Notes under the pieces: generated by a model
The model's database searches: none
The model's input: the letters and a program-made list of their open reading frames with translations, nothing else
Told to the model about the DNA's origin: nothing
Assembly: GCA_018665025.1 (NCBI GenBank)
Contig: JABJED010000143.1
Coordinates: 1 to 41,466, forward strand
Direction: 5' to 3'
DNA from: Gammaproteobacteria bacterium
GTDB taxonomy: Bacteria; Pseudomonadota; Gammaproteobacteria; Pseudomonadales; Azotimanducaceae
Length of the DNA stretch: 41,466 nucleotides
Shown: in pieces, positions 23,253-32,549 of the stretch
Position numbering within the stretch: position 1 is the first letter of the stretch
Layout: the number at the start of each line of letters is the position of its first letter
Program-made: the position numbers and the translations under genes

Positions 23253-24470
23253 TTATTGATACTGCTTCAGCTCTTCTCGTGCAATAACCCGCCTATGCAC
23301 CTCGTCTGGACCATCTGCCAACCTGAGGGTTCGTTGGCCAGTCCACATCGCAGCGAGGGGCGTGTCCTGCGAGACGCCAAGCGCACCATGCATCTGAATA
23401 GCACTGTCAATGACCTTAAGTGTCATATTAGGTACTGCGACCTTAATCGCCGAGATGTACTTCCTGGCTTCCTTATTTCCAATCGTGTCCATCATGTACG
23501 CAGCCTTCAAAACTGCGAGTCGACACATATCAATTTCTATGCGTGAGTTTGCAATAACGTCATAGTTACCGCCCAGCTCTGCCAGCGACTTGCCGAAAGC
23601 TGTTCGAGACAGCGCGCGACGGCACAACAACTCGAGGGCTCGTTCAGCGACGCCAATGGATCTCATACAGTGGTGAATTCGACCTGGGCCAAGACGACCC
23701 TGCGAAATTTCAAATCCGCGACCTTCGCCAAGAATAATATTTTCCTTTGGCACTCGCACATTGTCGAACTTGATATGCATGTGGCCGTGTGGAGCATCAT
23801 CTTTACCAAAAACGAACATAGGTCGGACTACTTCCACACCCGGGTACGGAAGTGGTACCAAAATTTGTGACTGACGAAGGTGCTTGGGTGCCTCCGGATT
23901 AGTTACAACCATGGTGATCATAATTTTACAACGGGGATCACCTGCACCAGAGATATAATGCTTTTCACCGTTAATAACCCATTCATCACCTTCAAGTACA
24001 GCTGTTGTTGCAATATTAGTTGCGTCTGAAGAAGCGACATGCGGCTCAGTCATCGCAAATGCAGAACGAATCTTTCCTTCCAGCAAAGGCTCCAGCCATT
24101 CTTTTTTATGCTGCTCTGAGCCATAGCGCTCAAGTACTTCCATGTTGCCGGTGTCAGGCGCAGCGCAGTTAAATATTTCTGATGCGATCGGATTACGTGC
24201 CATGACTTCTGCAAGATGCGCGTACTCGAGGTTGCTTACACCTGCTCCGCCCTGACTTTCAGGAAGGAAAAAGTTCCACAGGCCGGCTTCGCGAGCCTTG
24301 TCTTTCAAACCATTAAGAATTTCCAGCTGTCTGTCTGTCAATTGCCAGCGATCACCGACGTCGATCTCGGTGTAGTATTCGTCTGTGAGTGGATCAACAT
24401 TTGTTTTAACAAACTTGTCGATCTTGTCCCGAATTGGAACCAATCGTTCCGGGATGTCGAGATCCATCAT
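23253..24470 (-). CDS. acyl-CoA dehydrogenase, ACAD10/11-like
   Basis: The 405-residue flavoenzyme has FFLPESQGGAGVSNLEYA, FAMTEPHVASSDATNI (FAD contact), NGEKHYISGAGDPRC, GRIHHCMRSIGVAERALEL and AIQMHGALGVSQDTPLAAMW. The C-terminus reads RLADGPDEVHRRVIAREEL, the form found in the ACAD10/11 group, where aspartate takes the place of the usual glutamate. Such enzymes prefer long or branched acyl-CoAs. A good AAGGA site precedes the ATG. A strong terminator follows, and the next gene upstream is moaA 165 bases away, so it is probably monocistronic. It is the third acyl-CoA dehydrogenase in the window, each from a different subgroup. Confidence 0.94.
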   Translation of the reverse strand: MMDLDIPERLVPIRDKIDKFVKTNVDPLTDEYYTEIDVGDRWQLTDRQLEILNGLKDKAREAGLWNFFLPESQGGAGVSNLEYAHLAEVMARNPIASEIFNCAAPDTGNMEVLERYGSEQHKKEWLEPLLEGKIRSAFAMTEPHVASSDATNIATTAVLEGDEWVINGEKHYISGAGDPRCKIMITMVVTNPEAPKHLRQSQILVPLPYPGVEVVRPMFVFGKDDAPHGHMHIKFDNVRVPKENIILGEGRGFEISQGRLGPGRIHHCMRSIGVAERALELLCRRALSRTAFGKSLAELGGNYDVIANSRIEIDMCRLAVLKAAYMMDTIGNKEARKYISAIKVAVPNMTLKVIDSAIQMHGALGVSQDTPLAAMWTGQRTLRLADGPDEVHRRVIAREELKQYQ

Positions 24471-24635
24471 GGCTCGGTCCTTTTTATTAAATTGTTATTA
24501 AGGTCGCTAGCGCCACCCTGTTGTGGGGATAGTACCGCCATGTGAGTAGATATAGTTGTTTATGTCGATAGTTTATGGATTGCAATCGGGCAAACTGATT
24601 GGTCCCATACAACATGCACTAAGACCGGAACCTGA

Positions 24636-25598
24636 TTAGCCACCAATGAATTTCATGACGGTGACCTCGCCCTGGAATGCAAGCTTCTTGTCACCAAGGG
24701 CGGTGACAAGCAATCCTTGCAGTTTCGGTAGTGCCAGGTGGCGCGGAAGCTCAAGAATCTCTGACATGTCCTGACGATTGGCGCTTGAGAGGCAGCCATA
24801 TAGATAACCGTCAGAAGAAAGTCGGAGTCTGGTGCAGGTTCTGCAAAACGGTTCGCTCTCGTTGGCGATGATGCCAAAATTTCCGTAGTCTGCTACATAA
24901 AAACGTGCCACGGTGGAATCATATGGCGCATCAGTGCGGCTGAACTCGTATTTTTTACCGATTTCATCCAGAAGAGATTCCATGGAAACAAAATCTGCCT
25001 GGAATCCTTTACTGCCAAGAAGATGCCCCATCCTCATCAGTTCGATGTAGCGCAACTCGATACCTCGCTCGAAACAAAAATCGAGCATGGAAAGAATATC
25101 GCTGTAGTTCTGGGATCGCATCGGCACCATGTTTATCTTTAGCTTGATGCCAAGCTCAAGCATTGCATCGATACCTTTTAGCACCGTTCCCAGGTCCCCT
25201 CCCCTGGCAATCTGCTTGAACCTGAGCGGGTTCAAAGTGTCGAGGGAGATATTCATCCGCTTTAGCCCTGACTCTGCAATCACGTCCTTTTTGGACATGA
25301 GTAGCTGGCCATTGGTTGTCAGGCTGACATCGCTGAGGCCGATCGACATAACACCGAGAAGGAAGTCATCAAATTTAGGTGTGACAAGTGGCTCACCTCC
25401 GGTGATTCTCACCTTGTCGATACCTGTCGCCTGCTGTAACAACTCAACAGCTTTAAGAAGCCTTGGCGCGGACAGTTCATTATGAGCCTTCATCAGCCGT
25501 TTGCCATCAGGGACGCAATAGGTACAGGCATAATTGCACGCAGCAGTCAGACTGACACGCAAGTTGCTAAATTTTCTACCTAACCGGTCGACAATCAT
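24636..25598 (-). CDS. moaA: GTP 3',8-cyclase of molybdenum cofactor synthesis
   Basis: This radical-SAM enzyme starts molybdopterin synthesis from GTP. The 320-residue protein has the N-terminal [4Fe-4S] motif CNYACTYCVPDGK, the SAM region VRITGGEPLV, and the C-terminal second cluster in CRTCTRLRLSSDG with the later YGCLSS cysteine. It ends in Gly-Gly, the conserved tail that reaches the active site. Length and motifs are complete. No other moa or moe gene lies in the window, so the pathway is split across the genome. It implies that molybdoenzymes are made. Confidence 0.97.
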   Translation of the reverse strand: MIVDRLGRKFSNLRVSLTAACNYACTYCVPDGKRLMKAHNELSAPRLLKAVELLQQATGIDKVRITGGEPLVTPKFDDFLLGVMSIGLSDVSLTTNGQLLMSKKDVIAESGLKRMNISLDTLNPLRFKQIARGGDLGTVLKGIDAMLELGIKLKINMVPMRSQNYSDILSMLDFCFERGIELRYIELMRMGHLLGSKGFQADFVSMESLLDEIGKKYEFSRTDAPYDSTVARFYVADYGNFGIIANESEPFCRTCTRLRLSSDGYLYGCLSSANRQDMSEILELPRHLALPKLQGLLVTALGDKKLAFQGEVTVMKFIGG

Positions 25599-25720
25599 GA
25601 CTGAACTCTGGATCCTGCGTTAAGATTATACAGATAAAGGCTGGTCGTTATACAGAACATGAATGAACCGGTTCCCAATAGCCAGACCAACACCATTGGT
25701 TTGAGGATGAAGTTTAGACA

Positions 25721-26542
25721 ATGCGCATAATGATTAACTGGATTAATCGGGAACGGCCTGCCCGACAGTTCCCATTAAGTAACTTCGATCGTCTGAGTCA
25801 CGAACTAAAACCCTGCGATGTTTTACTGGTGGAGGGCCGGACTCGTGTCAGCGATATTATTCGCTGGCTAACCAACAGCCCCTGGACTCACGCAGCTCTA
25901 TATATCGGGCGACTTCATGATGTAGAAGACGAAGAGCTGCGTGCAACGATCGCTTCGCTCTACAGCGGCGATACAAAGGACAGGCTGATCGTTGAGAGCC
26001 TACTGGGTCACGGCACTATCGTACGTGCATTATCCTCTTATGACTGCGAACACCTGCGCATCTGCAGGCCTTCAAGACTGTCACGCGATGATGCTACCAG
26101 TGTGACACGGCATGCCATCAGCCACGTTGGGTTAGATTACGATGTCAGGCAGATTCTTGACCTGGCCAGATTCCTGTTCCCGTGGTTCCTGCTTCCCCGA
26201 AGATGGGCATCAACCCTGTTTCATCGTAGCGCAGGACGACCTGAAAAAACGGTTTGTTCAACGATGATTGCGGAGTCCTTCGGGCATGTGAGTTTTCCCA
26301 TTCTCCCGTTGATCAAACACACCGAGGAAGGTGAACCCAGATTCTTCCGTCGAAACCCAAAATTATGTACCCCAAGTGATTTTGATTACTCTCCCTACTT
26401 TGAAATCATCAAATACCCCTTTATGGATTTCAATCATGAGGAATACCAACTGCTCCCCTGGAAAGGTGTTGGCATGTTGTCAGCAGAAGAAGCAGATATT
26501 TATGTTGAGTCTGATGAAGCCCCTAACACGGGTGATCAATAA
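25721..26542 (+). CDS. YiiX/YebB-like permuted NlpC/P60-superfamily hydrolase
   Basis: The 273-residue protein shows the circularly permuted papain-like layout of YiiX (DUF830) proteins: LKPCDVLLVEGRTRVSDIIR, then NSPWTHAALYIG with catalytic His57, LIVESLLGHG, HVGLDYDVRQILDL and finally KTVCSTMIAESF with Cys179. Known superfamily members act on peptide or lipid bonds, often in the cell envelope. No signal peptide is seen. Its last 20 bases overlap the end of the convergent murF gene. A peptidoglycan-related role is suggested only by that neighbour. GAGG lies about 14 bases upstream of the ATG, so an internal Met start is possible. Confidence 0.82.
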   Translation: MRIMINWINRERPARQFPLSNFDRLSHELKPCDVLLVEGRTRVSDIIRWLTNSPWTHAALYIGRLHDVEDEELRATIASLYSGDTKDRLIVESLLGHGTIVRALSSYDCEHLRICRPSRLSRDDATSVTRHAISHVGLDYDVRQILDLARFLFPWFLLPRRWASTLFHRSAGRPEKTVCSTMIAESFGHVSFPILPLIKHTEEGEPRFFRRNPKLCTPSDFDYSPYFEIIKYPFMDFNHEEYQLLPWKGVGMLSAEEADIYVESDEAPNTGDQ

Positions 26543-27884
26543 AGGCGGTGAGCTGTTTTACAAACTCGCGCTTCCAGAAAACCTTGTTTGACCCTTTTAC
26601 CAATATGCTGTCACCAGGCTCCAGCCGACTCACAAAATTTTCGAGGTCAAATTCGTCAACCGAAGAGAAGTGACCCTGCCGCGCAAAAGATGACTCCGAG
26701 AAACCTGAGCCAAAGGTATAGACCTGATCAACACCCTCTAAATACCGCCCCATCTCCTGGTGGGCAGCCTGTGATGCTGTACCCAGTTCCAGCATCTCGC
26801 CTAACAACGCTATACGCCGGTGATGTTTTTCCATTGAGCCGAGATGTACCAACGACATCTTCATGCTGACTGGATTAGCATTGTAACTATCATCTATGAC
26901 GGTGATGCCGCCGACCTCAAGCAGGTTGCCTCGACCACCGGGAATTTCGAGTGCGCTGATGTGTGCTACTACTTGATCTGGATCAAATCCCAGCGCAGAA
27001 AGGACTGCAAACAACGCGGCTATAGATTCAACTCGTTCAGACCCGATAAACGGTACCTCACACTCAACTACTGTGCCCGCAACATCGATTCGAACGACGG
27101 TCCCTGATCCCGTAGACCGGCCTTTGGCATAAACATCGCCACCCTCACCGAAGGTCATAATCTTTGGGTGATTAGAGTGACCGGCGAGACCTACTGGTAC
27201 TACCAGCGTGCCACCACTACGTATTCCATGACTGATGGATAGTTTTTCCGTTTTGAGTTCATCCAGGCCTGAAAAGTTTCCAATATGCGCAGGTAACACA
27301 TTAAGCACCAGCGCTACGTCGGGTTCTACAAGCCGCGAAAGAGGTTCTATTTCACCCGGATGATTGGTTCCAATTTCAAACAGCCCAACATCAGAACCTG
27401 CAGGCATTCTTGCCAGTGATAAAGGCACGCCCCAGTGATTGTTAAGGCTTCCCTCAGATGCATGGCAGTTCGCCATCGGACTTAAGATGGCCTGCAGCCA
27501 GACCCTGAGGGTTGTTTTACCACTGCTTCCCGTTATCCCAACAACCTTCGCGGATGTCCGGTTACGGGAGTAACTGCCCAGTTGCCACAGGCCATCGAGT
27601 GTATCGTCAACCCAAACAACAGGAGCTGCACAGGTCACTTTTCGATGGGCCATCACCACTGATGCCCCTGCATTCGTTGCCATTTCTATGAAGTCGTGAC
27701 CATCGCCGGCTTTTTCATTTCCGCCGCCAAAACGGGGCCCAGGGTTACCTGACAAAGCGACAAAAAGATCTTCGGGCGCAGTCGTTCTGGAATCGATACT
27801 AATGCCATTAACGCCAGTAGAAATATCTGCCTGACCAAAGGCGGCCTGCAATTCCGTACCTGACCATAGAAATCGATTGTTCAT
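26523..27884 (-). CDS. murF: UDP-N-acetylmuramoyl-tripeptide--D-alanyl-D-alanine ligase-like protein
   Basis: This Mur-ligase family enzyme of 453 residues has GISIDSRTTAPEDLFVAL (N-terminal UDP-binding domain), the ATP loop GITGSSGKTT (116-125), EGSLNNHWGVPLSLARM, FEIGTNHPGEIE and IDDSYNANPVSM. The NN-x-x-G-V-P and DDSYNANP motifs specify MurF over other Mur ligases. MurF joins D-Ala-D-Ala to the UDP-MurNAc-tripeptide. It lies outside a division/cell-wall cluster, downstream of a RimI-like gene with a four-base overlap. The GSNKVFWKREF tail resembles the GS(R/N) end of MurF. Whether it is the essential enzyme or a paralogue cannot be told here. Confidence 0.92.
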   Translation of the reverse strand: MNNRFLWSGTELQAAFGQADISTGVNGISIDSRTTAPEDLFVALSGNPGPRFGGGNEKAGDGHDFIEMATNAGASVVMAHRKVTCAAPVVWVDDTLDGLWQLGSYSRNRTSAKVVGITGSSGKTTLRVWLQAILSPMANCHASEGSLNNHWGVPLSLARMPAGSDVGLFEIGTNHPGEIEPLSRLVEPDVALVLNVLPAHIGNFSGLDELKTEKLSISHGIRSGGTLVVPVGLAGHSNHPKIMTFGEGGDVYAKGRSTGSGTVVRIDVAGTVVECEVPFIGSERVESIAALFAVLSALGFDPDQVVAHISALEIPGGRGNLLEVGGITVIDDSYNANPVSMKMSLVHLGSMEKHHRRIALLGEMLELGTASQAAHQEMGRYLEGVDQVYTFGSGFSESSFARQGHFSSVDEFDLENFVSRLEPGDSILVKGSNKVFWKREFVKQLTAFIDHPC

Positions 27885-28375
27885 TTTGGACGTCGCGCCT
27901 CCCTATCGGAACTAATGAGCATCAGCGTCATTAGCTGCGCATCTTCACGGCCTTCATAATAACCTTTTCTAATACCCACCATCTGAAAACCCAGGTTGGC
28001 GTAGCATTCGATTGCGCCGGTATTGTTTACTCTCACTTCCAGCCGAATACAACCAATCCCTGCGACCTGACAGCTTAGTGTTATCCAACGAATCAGTGAA
28101 GTCGCGATACCCAGCCTGCGGAACATTGGGTTGACCGCCAGCAAGCTGATGTGCGCGGTAGTGTCAGCGAAACTGGTGATCGCGAAACCGGATAGTACGT
28201 TTTCTGATTCGGACACGATGACTGTCGAGTCTGTGGTCCTGATGTGGTGTTTTACCCTGGCCGGCTTCCACCTCCAGGGCAATTCATTTTCAATCTGCGA
28301 TCGGGACAGTTCCGCAATCGTCCTGGCGTCTCTAGCTTTCGCTAGCCTAATGACTGAAGAAGTTGTTTTAGGCAT
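27881..28375 (-). CDS. GNAT acetyltransferase, RimI-like
   Basis: From the ATG at 28375, preceded by AGGGA, the protein has 164 residues. Its frame extends to 28408, but that lies inside the ligase gene. VNPMFRRLGIATSLIRW is the acetyl-CoA loop, and the C-terminal IECYANLGFQMVGIRKGYYEG with DAQLM is typical of RimI, which acetylates ribosomal protein S18 or related N-termini. Length is slightly above RimI (about 150). The start overlaps the ligase stop by eight bases and the end overlaps murF by four, giving one tightly packed operon. Confidence 0.85.
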   Translation of the reverse strand: MPKTTSSVIRLAKARDARTIAELSRSQIENELPWRWKPARVKHHIRTTDSTVIVSESENVLSGFAITSFADTTAHISLLAVNPMFRRLGIATSLIRWITLSCQVAGIGCIRLEVRVNNTGAIECYANLGFQMVGIRKGYYEGREDAQLMTLMLISSDREARRPK

Positions 28376-30029
28376 CGCTTTTCCCTGCGCCTGTGTCAGC
28401 CAAATCATGATGTTCGGCTATTTCCCGCAATAGGTATTTTTGAACCTTTCCCGTGGAAGTTTTTTCAAGAGAACCGAATATCACTGTCCTGGGGACTTTG
28501 AACCTCGCCAGGTTATCCCTACAAAATTGAATAACATCATTTTCCGACATTGACTCCCCGGGCTTCAGCGTGACGAATGCACAGGGATGTTCACCCCATT
28601 TTTCGTCGGACTTCGCGACCACTGCAGCCTCGAGAATTTTTGGGTGACTGAACAGCACATCTTCAATTTCAATACTGGAAATGTTTTCACCACCGGAAAT
28701 GATAATATCCTTTGATCGGTCTTTGATCTGGATGTACCCATCTGGATGACACACAGCGAGGTCTCCGGAATGAAACCATCCACCCGCAAACGACCTGGCG
28801 GTTGTCTCGGGGTTTTTTAGATAGCCCTTCATCACAATGTTACCCCGCATAAACACCTCTCCCTGAGTCAGCCCGTCCCATGGAACGGGCTGCATCGTCT
28901 CCGGGTCAGCCACGATCATGGCGCCGGCCAATATCGACGAAACTCCCTGTCGAGCTTTCAGGGTTGCTTTTTCGTTCGCTGAGAGATTGTCCCATTCCCG
29001 CCGCCACGCTGAAACAATCATGGGACCATAAGTTTCTGTCAAACCGTATACCTGTATTACGTCGAAGCCCAGCGCCTCCATACCCAGAATCACGGCGGCT
29101 GGCGGCGCAGCCCCTGCGGTCATCACCTTGATCCCGGAGGGTAACCCCTGTTTCAGCGATGACTCCGCATTGAGCAAGGTATTGAGCACAACAGGTGCGC
29201 CACAAAAGTGAGTCACGGCATCTTTCCGGAAGGCCTCATAGATCGCGTCTTCCCGAACCTGCCTTAGGCAGATTGCCGCGCCGGCAACAGCAGCCAGAGT
29301 CCATGGGAAACACCATCCGTTGCAATGAAACATCGGTAATGTCCACAGGTAGTTGGGATGCATGCCCATTTCCCAGGTCAGGGCATTGTTGGCAGCATTC
29401 AGGTACGCACCCCGATGATGATAGACCACACCCTTCGGATCTCCGGTCGTTCCCGAAGTATAGTTAAGTGAAATCGCGTCCCACTCATCATTCGGCGGAT
29501 GCCAGGAATAATCTACGGACCCCTCCGCACACAGCGCTTCGTAGTCCAGCTGACCTATACGTTCCCCTCCCTCGAAGGACGGGTCATCTACATCGATGAT
29601 AAGCATGTCTCGTGCTGTGTTCGCGAGTGCTTGCTTGACGACAGAGGAAAACTCTCTATCGGTAATGAGAACACTCGATTCAGCATGCTCCAACAGGAAT
29701 GCGATAGTAGGCGCATCAAGACGCGTATTGATGGCGTTAAATATCGCGCCGGTCATCGGCACCGCAAAGTGCAGTTCCAGCATTTCCGGGATGTTCGGCA
29801 GGATCGCGGCTACAGTATCGCCGGGCTTTACGCCCCGATTTACCAGGGCAGATGCCACCCTGAGGCACCGCTCATTGAACTCACCCCAGTTCCTGGTGGT
29901 ATTTCCGTAAACAGTGGCCGGATAATCAGGATACAGGGCGGCTGTCCTTGCCAAAAAGCTTAGCGGCGTAAGTGCTTCAAAGTTGGCTGGATTCTTATCC
30001 AACCCCGTTTCATAAATACCTTTTGGCAA
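28368..30029 (-). CDS. AMP-forming acyl-CoA synthetase (DmdB-like/medium-chain type)
   Basis: The 553-residue ligase activates a carboxylic acid to an acyl-adenylate and then to the CoA ester. Motifs are YTSGTTGDPKGVVYHHRG (P-loop), IQVYGLTETYGPM, the HSGDLAVCHPDGYIQIKDR hinge and a C-terminal SLEKTSTGKVQKYLLRE with the catalytic lysine. The start is TTG at 30029, fixed by a near-perfect AAAGGAGG six bases upstream. Overall it resembles DmdB-like 3-methylmercaptopropionate-CoA ligases and medium-chain enzymes. It begins the operon with the RimI-like gene and murF and is divergent from the HAD gene across 53 bases. Confidence 0.93.
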   Translation of the reverse strand: MPKGIYETGLDKNPANFEALTPLSFLARTAALYPDYPATVYGNTTRNWGEFNERCLRVASALVNRGVKPGDTVAAILPNIPEMLELHFAVPMTGAIFNAINTRLDAPTIAFLLEHAESSVLITDREFSSVVKQALANTARDMLIIDVDDPSFEGGERIGQLDYEALCAEGSVDYSWHPPNDEWDAISLNYTSGTTGDPKGVVYHHRGAYLNAANNALTWEMGMHPNYLWTLPMFHCNGWCFPWTLAAVAGAAICLRQVREDAIYEAFRKDAVTHFCGAPVVLNTLLNAESSLKQGLPSGIKVMTAGAAPPAAVILGMEALGFDVIQVYGLTETYGPMIVSAWRREWDNLSANEKATLKARQGVSSILAGAMIVADPETMQPVPWDGLTQGEVFMRGNIVMKGYLKNPETTARSFAGGWFHSGDLAVCHPDGYIQIKDRSKDIIISGGENISSIEIEDVLFSHPKILEAAVVAKSDEKWGEHPCAFVTLKPGESMSENDVIQFCRDNLARFKVPRTVIFGSLEKTSTGKVQKYLLREIAEHHDLADTGAGKSDA

Positions 30030-30082
30030 AATTGTCCTCCTTTCCGATATGATTTCCGCTGAACTTGATTTAATCAGCTGTT

Positions 30083-30685
30083 ATGCGAAATATTACCACT
30101 GTTCTTTTTGATCTGGGGGGCGTCTTGATCGAACTCGGGTCTCTGTCCGAAATGATGGCGACCTCTCCATATTCTGATGAAGATATCTGGAAAGGCTGGA
30201 CACGAAGCCTCTCTGTGAGATGTTATGAATCGGGAGCATGTACGTCAGATGAATTCGCTGCAAACATGGTAGACGAATTCAAGCTGTCTATTACCGCTAC
30301 CGAGTTTATAGAAAAATTCCGACAATGGCCCAAACGCACTTACCCGGGTGCCCAATCACTTCTGGATAACCTCTCCGGAAAATTCCGCCTTGCATGCCTG
30401 TCCAACACCAATCACACGCACTGGGAAGGTTTTTTGCGTGATCAGGCAATTATGGCGTGTTTCGGAGATGTTTTTCTTTCACACCAGACAGGTGTTCTTA
30501 AACCTGATGATGCTGCCTTCATCCATGTCCTGGACAATCTGGGCGTCCCGGCCGAGGCGGTTCTTTTCTTCGATGACAATCCCGGGAACGTCTCCGCTGC
30601 GAAAAAAATGGGCATGAACGCTGAATGCGCCAAAACTCCGGAAGGCGTGATCGACGCGCTGAATGAACTGGGCGCGATCATCTAA
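30083..30685 (+). CDS. HAD-superfamily phosphatase, YihX-like
   Basis: The 200-residue protein is a HAD-IA hydrolase. Motif I is LFDLGGVLI, with the DxGGV form common in the YihX/epoxide-hydrolase-N branch. ACLSNTNHTHWEGFL is motif II, HQTGVLKPDDAAF has the motif III lysine, and VLFFDDNPGNVSAAKKMG is motif IV. A sugar-phosphate phosphatase role as in YihX is likely, but the substrate is not proven. It is divergent from the acyl-CoA ligase and is followed by sppA 55 bases later on the same strand. Confidence 0.9.
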   Translation: MRNITTVLFDLGGVLIELGSLSEMMATSPYSDEDIWKGWTRSLSVRCYESGACTSDEFAANMVDEFKLSITATEFIEKFRQWPKRTYPGAQSLLDNLSGKFRLACLSNTNHTHWEGFLRDQAIMACFGDVFLSHQTGVLKPDDAAFIHVLDNLGVPAEAVLFFDDNPGNVSAAKKMGMNAECAKTPEGVIDALNELGAII

Positions 30686-30740
30686 TCAGACGGGCCGATG
30701 TGATAGCATTCAGTCCCTGTTATCTCGGTAGAGTTCGTTC

Positions 30741-32549
30741 GTGAAAAAAATATGGCAGATCATCACTGCACTAAAAAACGCCATTGGCAATCTGCTGTTC
30801 ATCGCGTTCATCGTTTTTGTCATTGTTGCCCTGGTAGGCCAGGAGTCGGAGAGCATTCCTGCTTCAGCGGTAATGATCGTAGACCCTGAGGGTGTGATTG
30901 TTGAACAATTACGGTCCATAGACCCAATAGAGGAATTTCTGCGGGGTGAGGAATCCGATAATGCAGAGACCCTGGGCAGGGACTTGATGGATGCAATCCA
31001 ACTCGCCGAGACAGATGATCGTATCAAGGCGATTGCCCTGGATCTTTCCAAACTGCAGGGTACTACCCTGAACCAGTACGACGACATTGGTAATGCCCTG
31101 GACAGTTTTAAAGATAGCGGAAAGCCAGTTTTCGCCTATGGCACAGGCTATACGCAGTCTCAGTATTACCTTGCATCCTTTGCGGACACCATCTACATCG
31201 ACAAACAAAGCCTGCCAGTAATGGGAGGGGTATTTCTCCAGGGATTTGGCGCCTACCCCCTATACCTGAAATCCGCGTTGGACAAGCTGCAGGTCAGCGT
31301 GCATGTCCTCAAGGCTGGTATTTACAAGGATGCCGCGGAAACCTTTCTACGCGACGACATGTCAGATGAATCCAGGGAATCAACACAGGAGGTCATCGAC
31401 TTTCTGTGGGACAGCTACCTGTCAAAAATCACCAGGCACAGGAATATTAGTGCAGAGGCAATCACCAGCTACATTAACAATTACGCCACATTACTGGATC
31501 AAACAGAAAATGGACCTGCAGAACTCGCCCTTGAACTGGGGTTAATCGATGGGCTTGTGACAAGCGCCGAATGGCGATCTGAAATGCAGGCCATCAGTGG
31601 AGAGTCTGGCGACACCTTTGAACATGTTGTCTATCGCAGCTATCTACGATCGATGCGACTACCGATTGCAGAACCAAACCCGGCCGCCGATAAGATTGCC
31701 GTTATCACCGCCAAGGGAACGATACTCGATGGTGAGCAGCCTGCAGGCGAAGTTGGCGGCGACACAATCGCGAAACTGATTCGCACAGCAAGAAATTCAA
31801 AGAACGTTAAGGCAATTGTCCTGCGTGTCGATAGCCCGGGGGGAAGCGCTGCGGCGTCGGAATTGATTCGAACCGAGCTGGTAGCGGCCCAGGAGAGCGG
31901 CAAACCTGTCGTTGCATCTATGGGTGGGTACGCGGCATCCGGTGGCTACTGGATCTCGAGCACCGCCAATAAAATTTTCGCATCAGAAACCACGATCACA
32001 GGTTCCATCGGGGTATTTACTATCTTTCCGACATTTGAACGAAGCCTGGATTACCTGGGCGTTCATTCAGATGGTATTGGCACCACCTCGCTATCCGGCG
32101 CGATGAATAATTTCAAAGAGATCAATCCGGTGTTCAAACGGGTACTGCAAAACTCCGTCAACCAGACATACAATAAATTCCTTGCGCTGGTATCAGAAGG
32201 CCGAGGCCTGTCGATCGAAGAAGCCGACTCAGTTGCACAGGGTCGGGTCTGGTCTGGTTCGCGGGCGCTTGAACACGGGCTCATTGACGGCATTGGAGAC
32301 GTTAACATAGCGATCGAATCCGCAGCGGTTCTTGCTGGATTGACAGATTATGACGTCGTCTACATGGAAAAAGAGCTTTCAGCCAGGGAGCTGTTTTTAA
32401 GACAAGTATTGCAATCCGCAGTTAGCATCCTGCCACCTGTGCAGACTGGTTTGTTCCCTGCGATTCCTGCGGAACTTAAAACGCTCACCCAGATGGTCAG
32501 GTCACCATCAATTTATCTGCAGTGCACTAACTGTAAAATTACTTTTTAG
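30741..32549 (+). CDS. sppA: signal peptide peptidase SppA, 67-kDa long form
   Basis: SppA is a membrane-anchored serine protease that digests released signal peptides. The 602-residue protein has an N-terminal anchor (LLFIAFIVFVIVALVG, about 18-33) and two peptidase-S49 halves, as in the Escherichia coli long form. The catalytic Lys196 is in AGIYKDAAETFLRDDMS of the first half, and the Ser400 nucleophile is in SMGGYAASGGYWIS of the second. SPGGSAAASEL and TGSIGVF are also conserved. The start is GTG (KKIWQ). The TAG stop shares TTAG with the convergent helicase gene. Confidence 0.96.
   Translation: MKKIWQIITALKNAIGNLLFIAFIVFVIVALVGQESESIPASAVMIVDPEGVIVEQLRSIDPIEEFLRGEESDNAETLGRDLMDAIQLAETDDRIKAIALDLSKLQGTTLNQYDDIGNALDSFKDSGKPVFAYGTGYTQSQYYLASFADTIYIDKQSLPVMGGVFLQGFGAYPLYLKSALDKLQVSVHVLKAGIYKDAAETFLRDDMSDESRESTQEVIDFLWDSYLSKITRHRNISAEAITSYINNYATLLDQTENGPAELALELGLIDGLVTSAEWRSEMQAISGESGDTFEHVVYRSYLRSMRLPIAEPNPAADKIAVITAKGTILDGEQPAGEVGGDTIAKLIRTARNSKNVKAIVLRVDSPGGSAAASELIRTELVAAQESGKPVVASMGGYAASGGYWISSTANKIFASETTITGSIGVFTIFPTFERSLDYLGVHSDGIGTTSLSGAMNNFKEINPVFKRVLQNSVNQTYNKFLALVSEGRGLSIEEADSVAQGRVWSGSRALEHGLIDGIGDVNIAIESAAVLAGLTDYDVVYMEKELSARELFLRQVLQSAVSILPPVQTGLFPAIPAELKTLTQMVRSPSIYLQCTNCKITF

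Noticed and set aside
30083-30115. Apparent loss of the second aspartate in HAD motif I (DLGGV)
   Set aside because: The DxGGV form is common in YihX-like HAD proteins and does not mark an inactive enzyme.
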